In this document: positions 47,433 to 61,289 of the stretch, one piece after another
How the letters are laid out: each line of letters opens with the position of its first letter
Numbering within the stretch: the first letter of the stretch is position 1
Origin: Carya illinoinensis
Taxonomy: Eukaryota; Streptophyta; Magnoliopsida; Fagales; Juglandaceae
DNA: 64,000 nt
Assembly (NCBI RefSeq): GCF_018687715.1
Contig: NC_056752.1
Coordinates: forward strand, 49,806,653-49,870,652
Reading direction: 5' to 3'
Notes under the pieces: generated by a model
What the model saw: only the letters and a program-made list of their open reading frames with translations
What the model was told of the DNA's origin: nothing
The model's database searches: none
Program-made: the position numbers and the translations under genes

Positions 47433-49479
47433 GCTGTTCACACCAAACGTAGCGTGCTTTTTAATTAAGTACCCATATATAATATTTTCAAATCCAAAGA
47501 AAAACTGAAAAAAAAAATGGTTGAATTATATATATATATATATGTCACTAATTCAGTGATCCATGCTCTTCCAAATTTTCGTGGTGTTAGAGAGGGTATT
47601 TAAGACCTGTCGTCGCGATAGCTAGCTAATTAATTAGCTTGTTAACACGATCCAGTTGTTGACATAATAAGAAGCCAGTGGTTTCGACCTGATCTCCACT
47701 GCATGATGAGGTGACAAGCTAAAGGCAATTGGCTTGTGTTATCATGTACTAGCTAGTCGATTGAGTATACATAACATAAGCAATGAATAATTAATGTACG
47801 TTGTCCTTTTAACGTTTTGATTCTCTCTGCCTTTTGTCAGGTAACTTTATCTATTTGTCTCATAAATAAAAGGATGTCTGGTATAAAGTTTTGATACTCA
47901 TGATCACATTAATCCCTTTATAATAAAAAAAGTAGAAATCTTTATTTCTTCCTATAATTATTATTTATGTTACCTTTAGAAGAAAAAAAAAAATTAAAAT
48001 CGTCCCAAGTGCTTACTCAAATATAAAAGTCTCAAGAACAAACACATAAATAAATTGTATCCTATAATATAAAGTGAGAGAGACACATTTATATGTACAG
48101 TTAACAATAAATACTATCACTTGATCAAACCCTCACATACGCATGCATGTCTTATCTTTCTTTTATTGGAAACCAGCTGCGCTAGACATGATGAAGAAGT
48201 AAAGAGAATTTTTTTGGGAAGGAGATGCTTGAAAATTTTATCTTAATTAGTGCAAGTAGGGCTGGTTTTACATTAAATCCTTCAAAGTTGGTCTTCTCAA
48301 TAATCATTACGATCGAGTAGAAAAGATGTTTCCTCCACCATTGAATAAAACCACCCTCTATATATGTATATATAATTTGTTCTCTTAATTCGAACATAAA
48401 AGACAAAAAAATGGGGTTAGATGGTAGTACAAACTACAACCACATGACCATAATTAATATTCTTATAATTGTTGTCAAGATCACTACTATAGTCTACTAA
48501 TAATTATATAATTCCAAATTAGTTGTAGAGTGTTCAAAAATATAAACGACCCTTAAATATATATATATATATATATATTATTGCTTGGGTAGAGATGTCA
48601 CGTTTTTCCCATATAAAATTGAACTAGCCTCTATTATGCATGTATGTAATTATAGACCTAAAAGAATATTAATATTTCCTCGGCCACAATCATGATCATC
48701 ATGTCTATCACTAGCTATATATATATCCTTGATTTTTGGCATCTTCTCCGACATCCTCGTGATCATCATCAAGACATCCGGATTTAGGAAGCTTAGAATA
48801 ATACCCAAATGAAGTATAATTATGATATCATTGATTAAATTGATATATATGTAGATTAATTAAAATAATAATAATTATGATAAAGTGGTAATCTTGATCA
48901 TTAATTGTTTTAAACCTAAGTTTGTTTCTTCATTTAGCAAAGATGATGATCACCTCGATTGGTATATTTATCTTTAATTAAGGAAAGAAAATATATTATA
49001 AGTATGATGAGGATGATCATCTTCACCATCTATTAGCATATATATTTAGTTAAAAATGCTTGATTAGCGGACGGTGCCCACCGACTGCATATATAGCCAG
49101 CATGCATGCAGCAGCTAGCTTCTTTTTTAAGATTCTATAGCAGACAAGGAATTGATCAAGTCAGTCAATGACAATAATTTTTATTTTTACTTTTCTTTTC
49201 AAAACAATATTCCAATAAGGAATTTTATATATATGTAGCTTCCGTCAACATTAACATTACGTACCAAATTCCATTTTTTTCTTCTCTAAAAACGTCATTT
49301 AATGCACCGACGTACGATTGCCATCCTACCTCGTCGTGACGGCCAGGCGTTGCAACTAATTAATTGATCTTATAAAGATCATCATGTAATCAAATTAATT
49401 GTCTCTCCACCACCATTTTTTTTTCTGTTAAATGTTTATATTAACAAGTTCGAAATAGTTCCAACTAAGGTGTAATTCC

Positions 49480-49481
<2 letters not shown>

Positions 49482-49538
<57 letters not shown>
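49482..49538. repeat. (AG)n microsatellite
   Basis: About 28 uninterrupted units. Confidence 0.95.
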
Positions 49539-51291
49539 TACAGAGTTTTGCTCGCGGAACGTAATCTCGCTGGCAAAAGGCTTGTTTTTTTTCCACAGAG
49601 AATTTTTGTATCATCAACTAAGTATTTGCCACGATAGTAGATTTTGAAAAAAAAGTCGTGGGAAAATGCGAAATTTCTTGCAGTGAAAGTTGTGAAAGCA
49701 GGCATGCATGATAAACTTTCCTAAAATCTTTTCTCAAGCTTTTTGCATATCATAGCTCCGATCGAATCAAATGGTCAAACTGACGTCAGTTAATGATGAG
49801 TATAACCAAAGGTAAGTTGATAATAATTACATATAGGAAGAAGGTAAAGAAGAGGCCATTGGGATTAGTTTTATATTATAATTAATTTGTAATTAGTGTT
49901 GATAAAAAGGGAAGATGCTAAAAGTGGAAGAGGCTCTACCTTCTCCGACAGCTATTATTGACTAACATTTAGGGACTGCCGCCCTGCAGTTGTCCTGTTG
50001 TGTGTAGAAGTTCACGTACGTGTAATTAATTAATATTGATGAAATACTAGGCCTTTATATATATATATACTAACACATTAAAATCGTCGAATAAACATGC
50101 ATGGCAAAGATCAGATCATCATACGATTAAGATTAAACGGTTTTATTTATTTCCGTTCGAAAGAGATCAGAAGATCATAAATATATTTTTACTCATAGAT
50201 CCGCGCGATCCATAGAAAAGAAAAAAGTACAGATAAAGACGATTTACCCAGAAAAAAACACATATAATATATTATATGAAGTACTTGACGTTGCGGAGTT
50301 GTCAAATCGACGTATCAACAACCTCACCCTAAAAACAAAAAAACAAAAAAAAAAAACTGATTTAATTTAATGATACCAGTTTTTACAAGTAAACGACATG
50401 AATTGACGATGACCATGATTTTCTTCCTTTTTTTTTTTTTTTTTTTTTTTCTCCAAAGCTCGAGGTTCGGTACGTAGTTCTAGTACTAGTTCAATATCCA
50501 ATCAAGTAAAGATCGAATAATAATTAAACACCTGCCTGCAGCAACAGTACTTTGATGTAATCACTGATCCCTATGATCATTAGGTTACCTTAGCATTCAT
50601 AAAATTTATACCATTACTGTCATTATCCAATAATATTATATATATTATCTAATTAACGTAGTACTGATCCAAGCTGTACAGGCTGATCTATGAGGTTGAA
50701 GCGTCCTGATCTCGATCATCGGTAACGTTGTCATGATTCAAAAACTGTGTTTGATCGAGAATCTCAGATATGTCCAAAGTGGTACCCTTCAAATTACACA
50801 TCTGGACCCACTTCACTGCTGCATGTACGTACGTGTAACACGGGTCCTAGCTGCTAGCTAGCTAGCTCAAAGCCTGTACTCCGATGGTCCGACGTCGCTG
50901 CTCAGGAAACGAAGAAGAGATCGTTATATATACGTCCATTACAAGCAATACAGCTCTTAAAGGAATACTGCAAGTTTTAGCACTTTGCTACAAATTAACC
51001 CTAACTGGGCCACAATGGTACCTCTCCACCATTAAATTCACAGCCTGATCAGTATACTCACGTCATTTCCATACTAACCGGCCATTTCTCTGTTTTCTCT
51101 CAAATACTTTCAAAAAAAAAAAAATACTCCTAGCTAGCTAAGGCTAGAGCTCGTTCAGCGAGCTGCTTTTCTCTGTTCTCCTTTTTCTCTCCATATGTCA
51201 TCTAGTTTTTATTAAATACCAATTCCCCCGTTCCTTATTGATCTGCTATTGGCACACCAATATCACTGCTTTGAGAGAAGAGAGAGAGAGG

Positions 51292-52628
51292 ATGGGACAT
51301 CACTCATGCTGCAACAAGCAGAAGGTGAAAAGAGGGCTATGGTCACCGGAAGAAGATGAGAAACTCATCAATTACATTTCGACCTATGGCCATGGTTGCT
51401 GGAGTTCTGTCCCCAAACATGCCGGTAGAAATTTCACCTGCTGCTGACCTCTCTCCCTCTCTCCAAAATGATCGTTTCAGTTAATGCGCTAGATTGCAGG
51501 TTAAATATTTTCATTGTTTTTTTTTTTTCATTTTTTCTCGTTTGGCTTTTCGATGCAGGTCTGCAGAGATGTGGGAAGAGCTGCAGATTAAGATGGATAA
51601 ATTATCTCAGACCAGACTTAAAACGTGGGAGCTTCTCACCTGAAGAAGCAGCACTCATAATCGAACTCCATAGCATTCTAGGAAACAGGTACCCTTCATC
51701 TTCTTCGGTCCTCATCTCCTTTTATTCTTTTCGTCAATATTTTAAGCATATATAGATATTGCGGTTATAACGCTTTTCTGTATATATGCAAGAGTGACAA
51801 TTTTTTATTTCGGACAGGTGGGCTCAGATAGCCAAGCACTTACCAGGAAGAACAGACAATGAGGTTAAGAACTTCTGGAATTCAAGTATAAAGAAGAAGC
51901 TCATCTCTCAAGAGCTCGCTCCTGCTGTAGCCACCTTTCCTGCTGATATCTGCTATCATGGAAACTCTGAAGAAGGTTTCTTCTCTTTAAATGCAAACCC
52001 TAACTGGATCCTCAGCTCTCAACAAGACCAGCTATACCTTCCAGCCAATCCAAACCCAGTGTTACAAGTCTTTGATCATGGTGATCTTAAATTAGAGAAC
52101 CCCGAACTCGGTGCCAACTTGGTTCATTTTCCTCCCGGCCTGTTGCCTCCACCATCCATTTCTTCTTCTAATGACCCCATGATATGGTCATTAGGCTACC
52201 AATCCCAACAGCTTGACCTCAGTCAAGAGCATCAAATTTTCAGCATAGGATCAGCAACCAGCAGACATTATCTTGGCGAAAAAGTACTTATCGATCCAAG
52301 TATAATCACAGCACCGCATTATGAGAATTCATTAACAGTGCCTCCGATGCCAAAACTTTGTGAGATCATTGATGGGAATGTTTGTAGCGTTCCATATTCA
52401 TCTGCTTCGCAAGATCACGATCTCGAACCGCTTGCTATCCCATGTTTTCCATCTGCAGGTTCCAACTATCCGCATGATCCACACGTGGTACCCAACAATC
52501 AAATGGAGTACATCGATGTCATCATGCCATCATCATCTTCTTCATCGCCATCTTCCTTCTCCCCATTGTCAAGTGGCCAACTGTCGCAAACCCTAAGTTT
52601 CGTTCAAGCTGGGACCCAGCTTAGCTAG
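51292..52628 (+). CDS. MYB103: R2R3-MYB transcription factor, MYB103 ortholog (secondary wall)
   Basis: Three exons join in phase: 51292-51424, 51559-51688, 51818-52628, giving 357 residues. The start [20 protein letters not shown] matches Arabidopsis MYB103 (At1g63910). R2 covers about 14-62 with tryptophans W17, W37, W57; R3 covers about 67-115 with W89 and W108 and the usual loss of the first tryptophan (F70). [20 protein letters not shown] is also MYB103-like, as is the Ser-rich tail ([19 protein letters not shown]). The rest is poorly conserved. MYB103 acts below the secondary-wall NAC factors and promotes F5H expression and syringyl lignin in fibres and vessels. An in-frame ATG at 51238 would add 18 residues; the conserved MGHHSC start is preferred. 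Exons 1-2 and 2-3 split R2 and R3 at the positions common to the family. Confidence 0.95.
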
Positions 52629-52629
52629 A

Positions 52630-53726
52630 CATGGTACTTTATTGGAGTAATTGGGTACCGTGCATGCATGTATTGATCATATATAGACATATATATAATT
52701 GATAGAACGCATTGTATTTATTGAGAAAACCTAAATGTTTCTAGGTCAAGGTGAGTAATGCTGGTGAAGTTCCATTCACACGTGCATATGAGTATTTTCT
52801 GGAGTTCTACTACTGAACAATATATATATATATTTGTATATCACTGAAAATTTCTACTTTATATATGTAGCAGCACCTGTTTTCATGATCATTTTACGAC
52901 TTCAATGCATGGGTATCTCTCTCTCTCTCTAGATCTTTCGATTCTCTCCCTCTCCATATATAAGGAGTTGCGGGTGAGTACATGATCAATAGAAGACAAA
53001 TTCACAGACATGATCAATAGAAGACAAATTCAGAGACGATCCATAGTCAACGTGCGTGTAGAAATTTTTACGCCATAAAGCTCCTAGAAAAGTGATACAG
53101 TCACCGACCGATGGGCTAGCGTACTTGTGGCGGCTAGCATGATTGTACGGACCATTACATAAAGCATACGGAAAAAGAATCATTCGATCGATCAAGGATG
53201 AAGGGTTACAGACAAAATTGTCTAATTATCAACTCTCATCAAATGGGCTTCATGTCTTCAAAACTAACTCTATTGATTTCCCATGATATCCGGCCAGCTA
53301 AGCTGCTTGCTGTGAATTTTGAGGGATTAACTCTATATATCCTATTACGTGTAATGACAATATTATATACATAATGACAATAGTTCGAAACAAAAAAAAT
53401 CAATAAACGAATCCTTTTTAGAATTTGGTATATGGACGTTAAGTATATAATATTATATAAATATATATATATATATAAAAGCTGGCATGGGTCTTGCAAC
53501 TTAATTCATCAGATAATCTAAATTCTAGCCTGAGTTTGACGTATTGAAAAACCATACATGGATGGATCAAAGTGCATGGGCTGCTTCATTTGATGTGTTT
53601 GGTACGTTGCATCAAATTAAGGGATCGATTGATATTCCTCGATGATCAGCTTTTTGACCCTCCATACACCTTTGTTACGCTGTAAGTTGCCGTCTAATTT
53701 GTAATCTATTGAGCGCGCGCATAGGT

Positions 53727-53767
<41 letters not shown>

Positions 53768-54471
53768 TTGAAGTACAATTACATAATTAAGAACTCTATC
53801 TACAATCATTTTTACTTATTTTTATTGTACTCCACTAATATGATTGGCTGCATGCATTATTTTGTTTAATATAAAATAATTATGTTGATCAATCATGAAT
53901 ATTAATAAAATTAAATAAAAAATACACAAAAATAATTATATATAAGAAAACTTTTATATAAGTACATCATGATATATATGTATTAAATCGCACAACTTGA
54001 TCTCCTGATCATCAAATGCATGAATTAATTATGGCGTTTAGTTAGTACTTGTGCATGCTAGCTTTATAAGGAGATCATGCAAGTAGTAGCTAGGTCGTCA
54101 ATTAATAACTTTTTGAATGATGATGATCAGATCAATTAGTTCGACAACTTTATAAAATAATCATGATTTGCATGCTATTTATTTTATTTTTGTATTTTTT
54201 TCATGCAGTACTATCAAAAAACGACAACAACATTAACATCGCTACCATTTAATTAATTAATTTGCAGTTTTTATGACTATATATTGTGAAGTAGTACTAC
54301 TACTGATCATGTCTACCCATGATCTGTTTTTAATATCAGCTTCGTACGTACGTACCTCTAGAATAATATTGCTCACTAATTTATAAATACTAAGATAAGA
54401 TTCCACTCTTATCAAAATAATTAGTTATCACTTTAATTGGCCATCCAAATCTAAATTTTTTGGCATGGCCA
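52630..54471. other. Intergenic region between MYB and the CACTA transposon
   Basis: It contains a direct repeat CATGATCAATAGAAGACAAA (52981 and 53009), (GA)n at 53729-53764 and a MITE-like fragment near 53800. No gene is supported. Confidence 0.4.
53729..53764. repeat. (GA)n microsatellite
   Basis: About 18 units. Confidence 0.95.
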
Positions 54472-57400
54472 GGACACTACAAGAAAATGGGCCTGAATCA
54501 GCGATTTTTTAACTGCTGCTAAATAAACCGCTGGAAATAATGATTATAAGTAACGATTACATGATCGCCGGCCTTATTTTTTATTAACCTCACGCGTGGG
54601 CCTATTTTCAATATTTGGGCCGATTATTAAACTAACAGCAACGATTTACATCGCTGCAATTAAAACATTAATGTCCCGGCGGGGTCCCTGCTTCGCAACA
54701 AGCCCGCGCGCGAAAATTAGGAAGTTTTATTTTCCCCCCCTCTTCCATTTTTCTTCTTCACCGTCCCGACACCCACAGTACCCAAGTCGATTTTCATTTT
54801 CCTTCAGCGGCATTTTCGCCTACCTGCAAATCCACCCACCCGAACCATTTAATCCGCTCAAAATTTGGGGTTTTTTGGTTTGGCCTTCCGCAGTTCGCTG
54901 CAGACCCATCGTTCCCGAGAGCATACAAAACCCATTTGCTCTGCCTCCATCTTAGGTTAGCTTGTGACTGGGCACGGGCATTCCACCATCGTCATCGGAA
55001 AATCTCTGGTTTAAAGCTTGGGACTCTGTTTCATGAACCACATGTATTTCATTCTTAAATATCCTCACTCGTTGGTTTCGAAAAAATGTGCATTTTTGGC
55101 TTGTAGAACAATTTTTTGGGATACCGATTGTGAAAGCTTGTCCGGCGTGGACGTATACTGCAGAGTTTTACTGATTTTTGGGGTTAAGGGCGAAAGGGAT
55201 GCTTCCTGATTGACACCAGATTTCATTTTCCCCCTCTGAGAGTAAATATATATATATGAGCTTATATGGATGTAGGCGTCGAGTAACTTGCCCTTGTTGA
55301 GCTTAGTTGCTCCAGTTGTCTTCCTCAGCTACATTAAATTAATCAACTTCTAGTTACATCACTAATATATTCCTAGCTTATTTGCTGAAAATTACTAGTT
55401 TGAAGCTACCCGAGGCATTGGCTTTGTGTATAGATAGTGGTACTTTTTTTTTAATCCAAACATGTTGATGGATGATTGAATCAATGGATGTTAATTAGAT
55501 TAGTTTATTTCTTTTCCAATGATTAAGTTGCCTACCATCATTAGAAACTTGCCCAAAATCTCTGCATATTGGGAAAATTAGTACATTGAGAGAGGATTAA
55601 CTCCTAAAAAATTGATCACTTAACAATAACATTAACCACAACAACATTAACTGGTTGGGTTTCTCTCTCTCTCCTCACATGAGCATGGAGATTTCTTTAG
55701 GCCCTCATAGCCATCAGGTTTTAGCATCCTCCCTCAGCTACTCTTTCTACAAATGTCCCGACAACCCTTTCCATTCGCAACCTCACTTGTACTATGGTAT
55801 CTTCCATGGAACTAGTAGATAGGCTAGCTTGTATGCCCCTCTATCTGCAGTGCCACTCAAGTCTAGTGGCATTGGTTTGGTAAATTCCAAACCAACTCAT
55901 TTGTACAACTCTGATATGCAAGGCTTTTCTTGTTGGTTCATTGCTGTAATTTAACAATTATTTGAACCCTTTCATAACTGTTAAATGCTATGGCCACCTA
56001 GAAATTAAATGACATTGTCAACCATTCTTACAAGTTCAATTTCTTTATATATTCTAATATTACGAAAGAACAAATTTGTTTGGATTGATTTTATGCATAT
56101 GTATGTGACATGCTGTTGAATTTTATGATTTTATTACTTCTGTATGAATCATTGCTATTATTAGTACATTTAACCTAATATTGCTCTATAATTATATCCT
56201 GGTTTAACTACTACAGTCTACTGCAATCTTCGATTGGGTTATGAGTGTAATGGATCAAATTGACAATTTGATTCCAATGTTTCCAGTATATATTAGAAGA
56301 GTCATATTTATTTATTGGTCGTTCATGTTGTTATGATGGAGATTCTATTTAATTGGTGATTCATATCATATTTATTTATTTTAAAGCTTATTGAATTTGA
56401 TTCATATCATGTTTTGCGTTATCTTAATAATTGAAGTTCGAATGATTAGTCATTAGGTGATCTCAATGGTGTAAATTCTTTTAACCAAATGATTTTTTTA
56501 TAGAACTAATAGTTTTGAATTCCAAAACTGCTTAATGATTAAACATTTAACCCTCAATTATAATGCCACTAAAAGGTCATAAAACGATTTAGATGTGCAA
56601 GATTTTGGTGCATTCCTATTTTCTTGCTACGGACATTTCCCACCCCATTTTTGAGTCTACCAAGTCACTTAGACTTCTTCCTTCTGATAGCCCCGAGGTA
56701 CACGATAAGACCCTAATTTCAGTCGTACTTTTTTGCATGGTCGATTTTGGCCAATTGGAACATATAATTAGAGGTTGTTGAGGTTTTTGAATTAGTCCAA
56801 CTTGAGCCAGTATGCTAATGTTATGTTGGAAGGCTATATGTATGCTACCCTCAAGATATTTATTATTATGAACTTTCTTGAATTTAATCTTCATTTATCC
56901 ATTTTGTTAGGCATGTTCAAAGGGCAGTGATCAGAGTTTGGTCTAGTTTCTCACTCGTCATTCGCCTGCTACTTGGATGTGAAGCCTAGAGGAAAAGGAA
57001 AACCTTCCTCTTATGCATATTCTTACTGAATTATTTCCGTAAGGTTGATCATCCTTCAGTTCTCTTTCCGATCCACAAAAGTCGCAGCAGGTATGTTCTT
57101 CGAGTCTTCCCTTTCCACTTTATTTATATTACTGTAGTCAGTAATATAAATTACAGGCCTTCATTTTCCTTGGAATCAGACTTGCCTCTTTTGGTTGATT
57201 TGCTTCTATAATTTTTGGGTATCTCTATTTTTTTTTTGTACTGTCTTTTTAGTTCTTGAAATATCAACAAACTAGTTACTTATTGTTTTCAATGTTTTAT
57301 AGGTTGTTCTTTATATTTCTTTGTCTGGGTTAGGACTTAACTTTTGAGCTGTAATCTTGAATTGACTCTTCCTTTCCCCCATACATGTGGATCTATTGAG

Positions 57401-59657
57401 TTTCATTATATTTCCCCCCCTTCTCTATAGTCTGTTTGGTTCTCAAGAACATTTCTGTACATTTAGAAAAATGCATTTTTCTTCAAAGGAAAATATAATT
57501 AAAACATATACCATCTACACCGGTCTAATAACGGAAGAAAGGCCAATTATAAGCTAGAAAAATGCTACTCTCACCTCTCAAACTTACTGCTCAGTGTTTG
57601 AGATGTGAATTTTTTTAATCAGCGTTTTTTAAGTTTTCCCATTAGATAGTGATTAAAGAAGTATTTTTTAATTAGAACCCATGATGGATCCCAACTAGAG
57701 CTGGGATTGGTGGGCGTAGACCCACCCATAAGTGTGGGAATTGCAAACATTTGTAAAACGGAACAAAGTAGGTTTGGTAAACAACAAGATCCTAGCTTTG
57801 ACAAAATATATAAAATTTGGTCAAAGCTATGGAAGTAATTTGTAGATGCAGATAATAGCACAAAATATATATGTAATTAATATTACCTATTAATACAACA
57901 ATAAGGTATTGGTATTGAAGCTGTAATACCCTAGAGCATGTAGACTGAACTTGTGCATAATTAATACGACTCTGTCAGCATATATCAAATGTGCTGTTCA
58001 ACTATTGTTCACAACAACATTGTCAGATAATTTTTTAGGTGATATAGTTCCCAGACGATACTTGTTAATGAGACTGTTGGCCATGCCAAATCACTATTCT
58101 CATCAAGTGTGGAACTGAAATTATTCCAGGCCCTGATACAGAAGGTCAGAATCTATTCACATTGGTATTCTGTAGTTCAATACGACTGATCTTGTCGATG
58201 AGAAATCGCAATGTATAACTGTCTGCTGCTCATTACTTATTTAAAGTCAAAATTCCTTTGGGCCCTATAAATATTGGTTGTGTTATAATGCATGACAGAA
58301 GTGATCTTCCCACAAGACTTTTGGTGTAATACTGAAGTATACAATGAGTCATTTATTTCCAAATGCTGACAGTAAATATGCAGCGGCTGTGTACCATAAT
58401 TGTAATATGTATATAATGTGCTTTTACTGAAATTACAATGTTTATAGTAATGATGGCCTTGAATTTTTATGTAACAAACAGATATGTTTTGGGGTTTGCA
58501 CGATGCAGAAGAGTGGCAGGGGTATACCTATGTCTCCTCACAGTTTTCAGTGCAGCACAGTTGTGGATGCTCCAGCAACTAGTTGTACAAATAATGATCT
58601 AAGCTTCCAAAAAGCATCTGAACCTGATTTTTATTGTGTGTTTATTGAGAGTGTGAGAAAGATACTATCCATATGTAACCAGTGACAAAACGACTATTTT
58701 ATTGCTCCTCTTTATAGTTCACTACCTTCCATTAATGCACCATGCCAATGTATCTGTTTGGTTTAAGATTCAGTACAATGTAGTCAGTATTGGATGAGTA
58801 TGGTTGTTAAAATGCCAACAATGTTGTATTGGATGATTAGTATGGTTGTTAAATGCCAAGTTATATTTGGATGAATGTATATTTTTGGTTAACTTTGGCT
58901 TTTTTGTATTGTAGTATTTGAGGAAATTGTGAGTGAGTGGAGCAGCCTATTCAATTAGGTACCCAAGAATTTGATATAAGCAAACGAAAGGTGCAGCAGC
59001 CTGGGGAGATTTTTTGCAGCGCCACTCCCTGCGCTGGTAAAAAAAAAAATACAAGCTGGCCACTTTATTTCCAGCGCTACATGACCGCTGCTTTTAATCC
59101 CAACAGATTTTCAGATTATACTTGCAGCGCAACACACACCGCTGGCTTAAATGTGAAACAGTAACGAATATTTTATTTTCAGCGCTACTTACACCGCTGG
59201 TAATTGTTTAAAGTCAGTACCCCAATGAACTTTGCAGCGCTGTAAATCGCTGCGAATAAAATTATTTTGCAGCGTAATACACAACGCTGCAAATAATCGT
59301 ACCTAGACGCAGCGTCATTTTAGTTCGCTGCATATAATTTATAATTATTGGCAGCGATTTGATGACTATTTCTAGCGATCTACTTACGCTGTAAATGATT
59401 TTAATCAGCGATTTTTGGGATAGGAGGGAAGGATATTATGGCGAATAATTTCAGATTTGCAGCGCCTAGAATCGCTGGTAATAGCTGTTTATATATAGCG
59501 AAATTTGTGTATCGCTGAAAAAATTTATAAGTGAGTATGCAATTGCGACTAAATGCCGGCGCAGTATAAATCGCTGGTAATAAGTATTTCCAACGATTTT
59601 GGGGGTTTTTACCGACTATTTTGAGCGCTGTAAAAGACCCTTTTTCTTGTAGTGGGA
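54472..59657 (+). mobile_element. CACTA (EnSpm) transposon, non-autonomous, with perfect 3-bp target duplication
   Basis: The element spans 54475-59654 (5180 bp). It begins CACTACAAGAAAATGGGCC, and the reverse complement of its right end is CACTACAAGAAAAAGGGTC. GGA flanks both sides (54472-54474 and 59655-59657), the 3-bp duplication expected of CACTA elements. Both ends carry many subterminal motifs, GCAGCG or its complement CGCTGC/CGCTGG, densest at 58990-59640; these are binding sites for the transposase complex in relatives. I see no transposase (TNP2-like) in any frame, so it would need a helper. The interior has a GC-richer, leader-like block (54680-54960), a 47-codon frame (55679-55822) and a transcript-like AT-rich rest, none recognised. 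Strand is set arbitrarily. Confidence 0.9.
58985..59645. repeat. Subterminal repeat array of the CACTA element (GCAGCG motifs)
   Basis: In about 660 bp the hexamer GCAGCG, or close forms such as CAGCGCT, AACGCTG, ACCGCTGG and TCGCTG, occurs more than 20 times in both orientations. Several are paired as small hairpins (an example is GCAGCGCTG...CGCTGC near 59235). A lighter array sits at the left end (54495-54660). Confidence 0.85.
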
Positions 59658-61289
59658 CATCGTACCTACTACATCAACCTAATTTACGTACTTAAGACCA
59701 CTAGTAATGAGTTCAATAAAACTTTGGTCAAAATTCAATTAAAAAATTTATTTTTATAAATTTAGTTTGTCACTTTTCAACAATACTAAATAATAGACTC
59801 AACAAATTTATCACTATTCTATTAAAATATTAATTTTAATATTTTCATTTATTTTAATTCTAATTTGAATATTTATTCATTGTTAAAAAATTACACATAC
59901 ATTTTTTAAAGTTCATATTATTCTAACGGATAGAATTTTCTAACAGTTTTTATTTTTATTTTTTATAATGGTCATATTTTTCAACTGGTATATTTTTTTG
60001 AGCGGTCATAATTTTTTCAAGTATAGTACTATAGATGCAAATTAAAGTAAAACGCTACGTAAATGATTAAATATGTTTAAGAAACAAAAACTAGGAAACG
60101 CAGTAGGTAAGAATCAAAAAGCAAGAGGGAGAGAATTTTTTATGCCAAAATGATATTTGGCAAACAGCTGAGATTCAACAGATTTGGCCAATGAAATTGA
60201 TAAAAGTTAAAATTACTATAATTTTGTTGAGTCCACTACAATCCCTTTTTATGCTTGCTAGTCAAATGTTGACTAAATTTTAACTTTGTTGAATCCACTA
60301 GTAATGCTCTAATAATTCTCTTTTAGGAACTGAAGGAATGAAATTACTTCGATGCACCAATAAAAGAAATTAAATTGTGAAATTGTTAATAGAACTCCAC
60401 TTTGAATAATATATTATAATATGCTATCATCGCCGCCATGATACATTCGTTTCGTTTAAATTAATTTGTAACCGAGCATTTTCCTAATTAATTAATTAAA
60501 TGATCAGTGAAATTAATATCTTCCTAAATAATTACCCTATAAATAGTAAAAGAAATTTTGACGTGGTTTTCCTAATTCCCATTATTACATATCTTTTAAC
60601 ATTAGATATACAAACTAATTAAAGAAAGAGATCAATGATCATGCCCATACGCCACGCATGCACACGTACAGTTACACAATGGAGACATCTTCGACGTGAT
60701 TTTTTTTTTTTTAATCGATTAATGCGTACAGACAAAGCCTGGCTTTACAAACAACGTACGCACGTGTGAGCCCGACAAATTAAGGTTTAAGTCTAAAACT
60801 TAATGCATGTTTCCTTTTACTTTCACCTATCCCGTGAACACAATCTGGGAAGGATGGCAGGACCTTCAAATCAAGCGCCCTTTGTTTCAAGTACCATCGG
60901 ATAGAGACATGCATGCAATATATAACATATATGCATTCCTTGATCATGCTCTTGTCACAGTAAGACATCAAACCAAAATCACAAATTATAACAAAACTGA
61001 AATTTACATGCAAACAAACTACAAACTTTCGCATGACTAAATCTTGAGTGACAAAAAAAAAAAAAAAAAAAAAAGAGGCAAGGAAGCATATATATATATA
61101 GTTAACAGAAAATGAAATTTTACACATGAGAGTTCAAATCGTACTCAATGGCCTTAATCTAGACCCTTCTTTCAGGTGCGCTGATCCACCACAAGGCAAA
61201 GATTCTTTTCAATTTGCAGCCTTGCAGTCTTACCAAAATATAGGCCAAGCTTTAAGCTTTTATTTTACTGATCAGAAGAGGCAAAAACG
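59658..61289. other. Intergenic region between the CACTA element and bL34m
   Basis: About 59697-60310 may be another small DNA transposon: it starts near GACCACTAGTAATGAGTTC and ends near GAATCCACTAGTAATGCTC. The ends are only weakly inverted, so I do not annotate it separately. A poly-A at 61051-61074 precedes the bL34m 3' region. No gene is seen. Confidence 0.4.

Larger units (their letters stand above)
42473..51291. other. Long intergenic region (8.8 kb), no supported gene
   Basis: After the IQD 3' UTR the sequence is mostly unique-looking but dense in simple repeats: a poly-C tract, (CT)n(AT)n at 44833 and 46922, (AG)n at 49482, many CTAGCTAGC and GATCATGATC tracts, and poly-T at 50427. 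ORFs up to about 100 codons have no domain. Much of the last kilobases is presumably MYB promoter. I found no tRNA, miRNA hairpin or transposon ends that I could defend. Confidence 0.4.

Noticed and set aside
51238..51291. Upstream in-frame ATG of MYB103
   Set aside because: The 18 extra residues derive from a GA-rich leader; the family start MGHHSC is at 51292.
59697..60310. Possible further DNA transposon with ACTAGTAATG at both ends
   Set aside because: The shared motif is mostly in direct, not inverted, orientation, and no target duplication could be seen.
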